A stretch of DNA of 5,198 nucleotides from assembly GCA_005884825.1 (NCBI GenBank), contig VAZT01000425.1:1-5198 (forward strand). Direction: 5' to 3'. Each line of letters opens with the position of its first letter. Position 1 is the stretch's first letter. Under the pieces are notes generated by a model that was given only the letters and a program-made list of their open reading frames with translations, ran no database searches and was not told the DNA's origin. Of this stretch, positions 1 to 5,198 are shown in pieces. This DNA comes from Alphaproteobacteria bacterium (GTDB taxonomy: Bacteria; Pseudomonadota; Alphaproteobacteria; ATCC43930; CGMCC-115725). The position numbers and the translations under genes are program-made.

Positions 1-2566
1 AGCGGATCGAGATAAGGGAAGCGGTTGCGTATCGAGCGCGCCAACAACGGGTTGCTTTCGAGCAGGGTCTGTTGGTCCATGATCGTCAGCAATGCGTCGA
101 CCGTGCTCTGCCACTCCGCGCGCAATCGGGAAAACACGCGGTCGCGTAATTCGGCATCTGAGACCAGCGCGGCATAACGCGAGGCGATCGCGATGTCGCT
201 CTTTGCCAGCAGCATGTCCATGTTGGAAAGCAGCATCTGAAAGAATGGCCACTCGCGATACATCGCTTGCAACATCTTCATGCCGCCATTCGGCTGTAAT
301 TCGAGCCACGCCTGTACTGCGCCGCCAAAACCGTACCATCCCGGCAGCATCAGGCGGCATTGCGCCCAGCTGAAAACCCACGGGATCGCGCGAAGATCCT
401 CGATGCGCTCAGACGGTTTTCGCGACGACGGGCGGCTGCCGATGTTCAGGTTGGCGATCTCGCCGATGACCGTCGACTCGCGGAAGAAGCGGTCGAAACC
501 GTCGGTCTCATAGACGAGGCTGCGATAGGCCCGATAGGCCTGCGAGGAGAGGTAGTCCATCGCCGCCAGGTATTTGAGTGGCGGCTCGGCTGTCTCGGGC
601 TGCAGCAAGGTGGCCTCGAGCGTTGCCGCGGCCAGAATCTTCAGGTTGCGCCGGGCGAGCTCCGGGTTCGAGTACTTGCTGGCGATGACCTCGCCCTGCT
701 CGGTGATGCGGATCGCGCCCTGAACCGCGCCGGCGGGCTGCGCGAGAATTGCCTGGTAGCTGGGGCCGCCACCGCGGCCAACAGAGCCGCCGCGGCCGTG
801 GAACAGGCGCAGCTTTATGTCGTGACGGCGGAAGACTTCGACCAGCGCGATCTCCGCCTTGTAGAGCTCCCAGCCGGAAGTCAGGAAACCGCCATCCTTG
901 TTGCTGTCCGAATAGCCGAGCATGACCTCCTGCACGCGGCCGCGACTTTCCAGCAGGCGCGCATATTCGGGGAGATCCAGCCGTCATGCGGCCGCAAAAG
1001 ACCGGCTTCCTTCAGAAGCACAGCGGTTTCGAGAACGTCGGAGACACCGGTCGCCTTCGAAATCACATAATGCGGCACCGAACTAGGCCCGTAACGGTGA
1101 TGCGCCTCGGCAGTCGCGCGGAGGATCGCAACTTCGCTCTCGGTCTCCGCAGAATAGGAGAGGAAGGGAGAAGACAGCGGGCGCGCCGTCGCGAGTTCCA
1201 TGAGGAGCAGCCGGATGCGCTCGGGCTCGGAAAGAGCCGTGTAATCTAGGCCTGGCTGCATGAGGCCGAGCATCTCCCCGATCGTGCGCTCGTGCACGTC
1301 AGAGTTCTGGCGCAGATCGAGCGCGGCGAGATGAAAACCGAAGACATCGACGGCGCGGCGTACGCCTTTCAAATGCCCATTTGCCAGGATTTTGGAGCCA
1401 TTGGCGGCCAGCGATTGATCGATGGTCGAGAGATCGGCCAGCAATTCGGCGCTGTCTCTATAGGCGGAGGCGTCGCCGATTGCTGGTTGCGCGACTTCGA
1501 AGCCATCGAGCAATCGCGCCGTTGCCGCCAGCCGTGCATAAATCCCGGTGATGGCGCGCCGGTAAGGCTCGTGTTGTCGATTGGCAGATCGATCCGGAGA
1601 TCGTGCCGCGAGCTCCGCGAGCGCATCCGAAACGCCAACCAAGCGGCTGTCGAGAGACAGCTCGCCGCCGAGTTTGTGCAATTCGTCGAGATAGTAAGTG
1701 AGGGCGCGGCCGCTTTGGGCCCGCAATGCGGCGCGCAACACGTTCTCGGTGACAAACGGATTGCCGTCGCGGTCGCCGCCGATCCAGCTGCCCAGCCGGA
1801 GAAAGGAGGGGAGGCCCCGAGCGAGCTTCACGCCCGCACCGGTGAGCTCCTCTTCCAAATCCGCGTAGAACCGCGGCAATCCCGCGAGGAAAGTATGATC
1901 GTAATAGGAAAGGCCGTTGGCCACCTCGTCGATTACACGCAGGCGGGTGCTGCGCAGCGGATTGGTCTGCCACAAGGTCAGCACGGCGCGACGCAGCGCC
2001 GCTTCGTTCGCAGCCAGTTCAGCCGCGGTCGGAGAGGACCGGTCGCGTTCCGCGATCAGCTCGGCCACTTCCATCTCGCGGTCGATCGTGCTTTTGCGCC
2101 GAACTTCGGTCGGATGTGCAGTTAAAACCGGCACCACCATGGCGCCGGCAAAAAAGCCGTCGAGACGCGCCGGCGGGATGCCGGCCTGGCAAATGCGGGC
2201 GAGGGAATGCGCAATTGTGCCCTGGCGAGGCATCGCGGAGCTCAGCGAGTGGGCGCGCGTCCTGCGGATATGGTGTTGATCCTCGGCGATATTGGCGAGG
2301 TGCGAAAAAAAGCCGAAGGCGCGGATGATCTGCAGCGCGTCCTTCGGCTTCAGAGAATTCAGTGTGGCTTCGAGATCGCGTCGCGCCGTCAGATCTTCGT
2401 CTCGGCGGAAGCGGACCGAATTCTGCCGGATATTCTCGACGGTGTCGAAAACTGCATCGCCGCTCTGCTCGCGTATCGTGTCGCCGAGGATGCGGCCGAG
2501 CAGCCTGATGTCTTCGCGAAGTGGAAGGTCCTTGTCTTCTGTCTCGATTGCCGGACCGGTTTGCAT
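1..2566 (-). pseudogene. ppc: Phosphoenolpyruvate carboxylase, internally deleted and frameshifted, 3' end cut by window edge
   Basis: PEP carboxylase is cytoplasmic and converts PEP and bicarbonate to oxaloacetate, replenishing the TCA cycle. From the ATG at 2566, the first frame (codons 1-529) holds VLTAHPTE with the catalytic His at 151, GGDRDGNP at 263-270 and the FHLAALDLRQ block near 411-420. It reads normally to LLRPHDG (bases 980-1000). From base 980 to the left edge the homology continues in another frame: LPEYARLL, GYSDSNKDGG (Lys at 897-899), FHGRGGSVGRGG (His at 798-800, Arg at 774-776), RITEQGE and LRAIPWVFSWAQ. The equivalents of E. coli aspartate-binding residues Lys773 and Arg832 appear at 201-203 and 21-23. 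Between the halves, the family's PLFET block (about 22-28 residues) is missing. If the original frame is kept, translation stops at 881-883. About 529 codons precede the break and about 326 follow it, which fits a family protein of roughly 900-930 residues, so only the last few dozen residues lie outside. The start is chosen for its strong ribosome binding site and its match to family N-termini. An upstream TTG at 2638 would add 24 unconserved residues. Identity is certain; whether the lesion is biological is not. Confidence 0.93.
974..985 (-). other. Deletion/frameshift junction inside ppc
   Basis: Reading the minus strand, the frame that encodes LLRPHDG ends at the Gly codon 982-980. The frame that encodes LDLPEYARLLESRG begins with the Leu codon 980-978. 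Joining the two directly needs one extra base. PEP carboxylases normally have a stretch here equivalent to the E. coli segment with APLFETLDDL, and it is absent in all three minus-strand frames. The simplest reading is one deletion of about 65-85 bases whose length is not a multiple of three. The exact endpoints cannot be fixed from this sequence alone. Confidence 0.8.
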
Positions 2567-2945
2567 GCGCCTCCCCTTTGGTCGTCGTCCTCGACGGACC
2601 GTTGCAGGAAGCGTGCCTTTACCGGCGACGCCGTACAAGCACCGCGATCAGCCGGGCACCCTTCAACGAGGCGCGCCTGCCGCCGCCGAAACCCGGTTCT
2701 GCGCGGGGCTTGGCAGTGTCTCGCCAGCGCGGGGAAGCTTCGATGTGCATAACGGCGGGTAAGTGCAGGTCAAATCGTTAATTCGGAGAGATCCTACCCA
2801 TCGGATTTCCGGCATGCTGGGCCACGCCGAATTGTCGGACGCGACCGATCGCTGTCGTCATGATCGAAGCGGCGGAATACGCTGCGCTTTTCTCCCTACC
2901 CGACTATGTTGTGGCGAGACGATCGTGAGCAGCGGGGCTGCTGTG
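2567..2945. other. Divergent intergenic region, no gene recognised
   Basis: This gap of about 380 bases separates ppc (leftward) from the MetE-like gene (rightward), so it should hold promoters for both. I see no convincing sigma-70 -35/-10 pair, no clear operator palindrome, no recognisable methionine-type riboswitch and no terminator hairpin. The rightward gene's frame stays open back to a GTG at 2763, but the 61 extra codons match nothing in the family. A 43-codon Arg-rich minus-strand frame (2619-2750) has no ribosome binding site and is probably chance. The gap is less uniformly GC-rich around 2770-2790. Confidence 0.6.
2570..2577 (-). promoter_or_regulatory. Ribosome binding site of ppc
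   Basis: On the minus strand AGGGGAGG lies directly upstream of the ATG at 2566. Its GGAGG core is 3 bases from the start codon, and the overlapping AGGGG register is 6 bases away. This purine-rich match is the main reason for choosing 2566 over the upstream in-frame TTG at 2638. Confidence 0.7.
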
Positions 2946-4130
2946 ATGAAGACGAGCACCGAGCGGATTCTCACCACCCACGTCGGAAGCCTGCCGCGGC
3001 CCTCCGACCTATTGGAGTTCCTGGAGGCGCGCGAAACCGGCCGCGCGTTCGACCAAGCGGAGTTCGACGCGTGTCTTGCCTTCGCGGTGCGCGAGGTCGT
3101 CCAAAAGCAAGTCGCAGCCGGCATCGACAGCGTCTGTGACGGCGAGCTCGGCAAGATCTCCTACACCTTCTATATCCGTCATCGGCTGTCGGGCATCACG
3201 GCGTTCCGCGGCAGTGAGGTCGAGAAGCCGCCCCAGACCGCGGCTCACCGCGACCTGCTCGACCACCCCGACTTTATGCAGCGCCTCAACGAGGCGCGCG
3301 GCGGCACCGCATGGTTCAGCCGCGACGCGGTGCCGTGCTGCACCGGCGCGGTCGCCTACACGAACCGGGCGCCGCTGGAAACCGACCTGCAAAATCTCGC
3401 GGCGGCGTGCGCCGCGGCAGAGCCGGCCGAGGCGTTCATGAACGCCGCCTCACCCGGGGTGCTTACAAAATTCGTGCCCGACCGTTATTACCGCGACGAA
3501 GACGCCTATGTCGACGCGCTGGCCAATGCCCTGAAGGAGGAATACGAAGCGATCACCAAGGCCGGTTTCATCCTGCAGATCGATGCGCCCGATCTAGGCT
3601 CGGCACGGCATAACCAGTATCAGCACCTGTCGGACGGCGAGTTCCTGCGCATTGCCGAGCGCAACATCGCCGCGCTCAACCAGGCGACCGCCAATATCCC
3701 GCCGGAAGCGATGCGCATGCACCTGTGCTGGGGAAATTACGAAGGTCCGCACACCCACGACATCCCGCTCGCCAAGATCCTCGACGTGGTTATGCGGGCG
3801 CGGCCGGCCGGATTGTCGTTCGAAGCGGCCAATCCGCGCCATGCGCATGAATGGGAGGATCTGCGCAGCGCGAAAATCCCCGACGACAAGATCCTGATCC
3901 CCGGAGTTATCGACTCGACCACCAATTTTGTCGAGCATCCGCGGCTCATCGCGCAGCGGATCTGCCAATACGCCGACATTGTCGGGCGCGAGCGGGTGAT
4001 AGCCGGCGCCGATTGCGGTTTTGCGACCTTCGCCTTTGTCAACAATGCCGTCGCCCCGTCCGTCGTCTGGGCAAAGCTGGCGGCGCTGGCCGAAGGCGCG
4101 CGCATCGCTTCCTCGCGTTTGTGGGGGTGA
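2946..4130 (+). CDS. Cobalamin-independent methionine synthase (MetE) C-terminal-domain-like methyltransferase
   Basis: This 394-residue cytoplasmic protein has the UROD/MetE-like barrel fold by homology. Visible signatures: THVGSLPRP at 11-19 near the N-terminus, VCDGELGK at 63-70, QIDAPDLG at 211-218 (compare the substrate-binding QIDEP of MetE), HLCWGN at 259-264, FEAANPRHAHE at 292-302, PGVIDSTTNFVE at 319-330 and IAGADCGFATF at 352-362. His259, Cys261, Glu293 and Cys357 match the zinc-binding His-X-Cys, Glu and Cys set that activates the thiol substrate in MetE. Full MetE is about 750 residues with a duplicated N-terminal domain; that domain is absent here, so this is a short 'core' form. 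Known relatives include short methionine synthases and other zinc-dependent thiol alkyltransferases such as epoxyalkane:CoM transferase, so the methyl donor and acceptor cannot be assigned. The ATG at 2946 is chosen because family homology begins there. Its ribosome binding site is weak (GGGG at 2933-2937), and GTG at 2925 or 2943 is possible. The gene looks intact and transcribed alone. Confidence 0.88.
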   Translation: MKTSTERILTTHVGSLPRPSDLLEFLEARETGRAFDQAEFDACLAFAVREVVQKQVAAGIDSVCDGELGKISYTFYIRHRLSGITAFRGSEVEKPPQTAAHRDLLDHPDFMQRLNEARGGTAWFSRDAVPCCTGAVAYTNRAPLETDLQNLAAACAAAEPAEAFMNAASPGVLTKFVPDRYYRDEDAYVDALANALKEEYEAITKAGFILQIDAPDLGSARHNQYQHLSDGEFLRIAERNIAALNQATANIPPEAMRMHLCWGNYEGPHTHDIPLAKILDVVMRARPAGLSFEAANPRHAHEWEDLRSAKIPDDKILIPGVIDSTTNFVEHPRLIAQRICQYADIVGRERVIAGADCGFATFAFVNNAVAPSVVWAKLAALAEGARIASSRLWG

Positions 4131-4137
4131 AGCGCTC

Positions 4138-4793
4138 TTATCCCGCAGCTATCGCGCGCCGGGCGGCGGCGAGACAATCCTCCGCCCCACCCCGGCGTCG
4201 ATGCGCACCCAGTCGATCTCCCTGTGTCGTGACGCAGCTGCTCGGCTAGCACTTCCGCGGATGCGTCGGATGCGTCACGAATCCGTCCGCGGATGCGGTC
4301 CGCCATTGCTCCCGGCTTCGCTTCGAGCCAGAGGCCCGAAAATGGGACGGCGGCGACACGAGCGAGCTCGGCAAAGGAATTGCGTTCCTCCGCCGTCAGC
4401 GCCACCGCGTCTATTATGACCGTATACCCGGCACCGAGCCCCACCGCTGCCTTCCGGCGCACCGCGTCGTAGACACGGGCCGAAGCCTCGCGAGTATCGG
4501 CGGTGGCTGGCAGCCGTTCCTCTGGATTCGCGCCCAGCAGCAGCTTGCGTTTTACATCGCTGCGCAGCAGACGGGCGACGGGCACAAGCTGAGCTCGGGA
4601 GCGAGGCCGGCCGCCAAGATCGACCTGCCCGCGCCGCTCAGCCCACCGATCACGACCAGGCGGCACGGCTGCGGCTGGAGAAATCGTCTGCCAGAGCGAG
4701 ATAGCGACGCGTGTCGCGGGCCATCTTCGTGCCAGCGACAGCACCGGCAGCGTGCGCGATCTGGCTAAAGACCGGGCTTCTCCCGCAACGGCG
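4138..4793 (-). pseudogene. Decayed, truncated P-loop ATPase/kinase domain (APH/ATP-binding fusion family)
   Basis: The intact family has an N-terminal aminoglycoside-phosphotransferase-like domain followed by a P-loop kinase-like domain, about 500 residues in all. Its substrate is unknown. Here only the linker and second domain survive, spread over three frames. Reading leftward: ARDTRRYLALADDF (to about 4681); LQPQPCRLVVIGGLSGAGRS (4680-4591); LLRSDVKRKLLLG, ARVYDAVRRKAA, VIIDAVALTAEERN and RDASDASAEVLAEQLRHDTG (4588-4220); EIDWVRIDAGVG (4220-4184); EDCLAAARRAIAAG and a TAA at 4138-4140. Each switch, near 4680, 4590, 4221 and 4183, is restored by adding one base. The Walker A motif reads GLSGAGRS followed by Ile, where GxxGxGKST is expected, so the key Lys is Arg. 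Upstream, the frame is closed by a TAG at 4794-4796 with no start codon or N-terminal domain before it. The remnant abuts the stop of the next gene and converges on the MetE-like gene. A continuous frame through 4804-3737 exists, but only its middle part is homologous. Confidence 0.82.
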
Positions 4794-4800
4794 CTACCGC

Positions 4801-5198
4801 TCATCCGCTAGCGTAGGTCCAGTGCTCACGGGCGAAGTACAAGCATTCGGCAAACCCTTCGAGGTCTGTATAGAGTCGCTCGCGTGGAATTTGCCGGCGT
4901 ACAATCGGCAATCCCGATTCATGCAAGGCGCAGGCGATCATCAAATTATCGGACAGGCCGAAATCCTCGACCGTCATACCCGCCCGGTCGCACCATCGAG
5001 GCCTCTTCCCAACCTTCTCTGTCACTTGATGCAATTGCCGAAGCCGATCGAGCAAATTGCGGGGGTCGTTGGTGTACCCAAACGCGGGTCTGCCCATGCC
5101 AATCGTTATCCCGAGCTCAAAAGCAACTCCGATATCGGCGCTGGGTCCTCGGAACGGGGTCAGATTCGCGATAATGAAATCCGAGGCTTGCATCAATG
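4801..5198 (-). CDS. Nucleoside 2-deoxyribosyltransferase-family protein, 5' end outside window
   Basis: Enzymes of this family move 2-deoxyribose between purine or pyrimidine bases in nucleoside salvage; some relatives act on nucleotides. The visible 131 C-terminal residues begin with MQASDFIIANLTPFRGPSAD and continue IGVAFELGITIGMGRPAFGYTN, the family's hallmark block. Glu27 of the visible part (bases 5116-5118, in FELG) matches the catalytic nucleophile, and Asp21 sits in the conserved D-x-G position. TVEDFGLSDNLMI at 75-87 and a DLEGFAECL-type tail resemble rhizobial family members. The usual Thr of DxGTAFE is Val here. The frame is open to the right edge and the first in-frame codon, TTG at 5196, lies inside the conserved domain. 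The N-terminal part, usually starting YLAGP-like, must lie beyond the window. The stop is TGA at 4801-4803, directly upstream of the kinase remnant. The substrate cannot be inferred. Confidence 0.85.
   Translation of the reverse strand, partial: LMQASDFIIANLTPFRGPSADIGVAFELGITIGMGRPAFGYTNDPRNLLDRLRQLHQVTEKVGKRPRWCDRAGMTVEDFGLSDNLMIACALHESGLPIVRRQIPRERLYTDLEGFAECLYFAREHWTYASG

Noticed and set aside
360..1070. 236-codon plus-strand open frame antisense to the 3' part of ppc
   Set aside because: It is the complement of strongly conserved PEP carboxylase sequence, with no independent homology.
1292..2125. 277-codon plus-strand open frame antisense to ppc
   Set aside because: It lies opposite conserved PEP carboxylase codons. 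High-GC genes commonly leave long antisense frames open, and I recognise no family motif in it.
2619..2750. 43-codon minus-strand frame upstream of ppc
   Set aside because: No ribosome binding site, Arg-rich low-information sequence and no family resemblance.
2207..2762. Overlapping plus-strand frames of 156 and 181 codons over the ppc start and upstream gap
   Set aside because: They are antisense to the ppc N-terminus, Arg/Ser-rich in composition, and carry no recognisable domain.
2895..2930. Possible -10 box (TATGTT near 2906) for the MetE-like gene
   Set aside because: No convincing -35 element at the right spacing, so it is too weak to annotate.
2763..2945. 61-residue N-terminal extension of the MetE-like protein from a GTG start
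   Set aside because: Family homology starts at MKTSTERILTTHVGSLPRP. The extension is unconserved in style and rich in Arg and Cys.
4250..4300. Short repeated GCGGATGCG-type units
   Set aside because: They encode the Arg-Asp-Ala-Ser-Asp-Ala-Ser stretch expected in this kinase-like domain and are not an independent repeat element.
3737..4804. Single 355-codon minus-strand open frame spanning the kinase remnant and the 3' part of the MetE-like gene
   Set aside because: Only the middle (about 4588-4221) matches a protein family. The ends are out of frame with the remnant's homology, and the last third is antisense to a well-supported gene.

Overview
This is GC-rich chromosomal DNA, most likely from an alphaproteobacterium of the Hyphomicrobiales (Bradyrhizobium / Rhodopseudomonas / Xanthobacteraceae type). 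I infer that from the base composition and from the wording of the conserved blocks in the PEP carboxylase and the deoxyribosyltransferase; no marker gene fixes the taxon. I see no rRNA, tRNA, CRISPR array, insertion sequence or phage gene.

Layout. (1) Bases 1-2566, minus strand: a phosphoenolpyruvate carboxylase gene (ppc) that runs off the left edge close to its C-terminus. It is almost complete but broken near base 980. A block that normally carries the conserved PLFET motif, about 22-28 codons, is missing, and the reading frame shifts there. (2) Bases 2567-2945: a non-coding divergent gap with the ppc ribosome binding site at one end. (3) Bases 2946-4130, plus strand: an intact 394-codon gene for a stand-alone catalytic domain of the cobalamin-independent methionine synthase (MetE) family, with all four expected zinc ligands. 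(4) Bases 4138-4793, minus strand, convergent with gene 3 with a 7-base gap: a decayed remnant of the C-terminal P-loop ATPase/kinase domain of the 'bifunctional aminoglycoside phosphotransferase/ATP-binding protein' family. It has lost its N-terminal domain, carries at least four apparent single-base losses, and has a degraded Walker A motif. (5) Bases 4801-5198, minus strand: the C-terminal part of a nucleoside 2-deoxyribosyltransferase-family protein that enters from the right edge and stops directly upstream of the remnant.

How the genes relate. PEP carboxylase feeds oxaloacetate to the TCA cycle, the MetE-like protein is a probable methyltransferase, and the deoxyribosyltransferase belongs to nucleoside salvage. 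Nothing shows that they form one pathway. The most informative feature is the contrast between two broken genes and an intact gene lying between them. Either this is local gene decay or the assembly has errors, and the two broken genes need separate explanations. I found no convincing new biological system.
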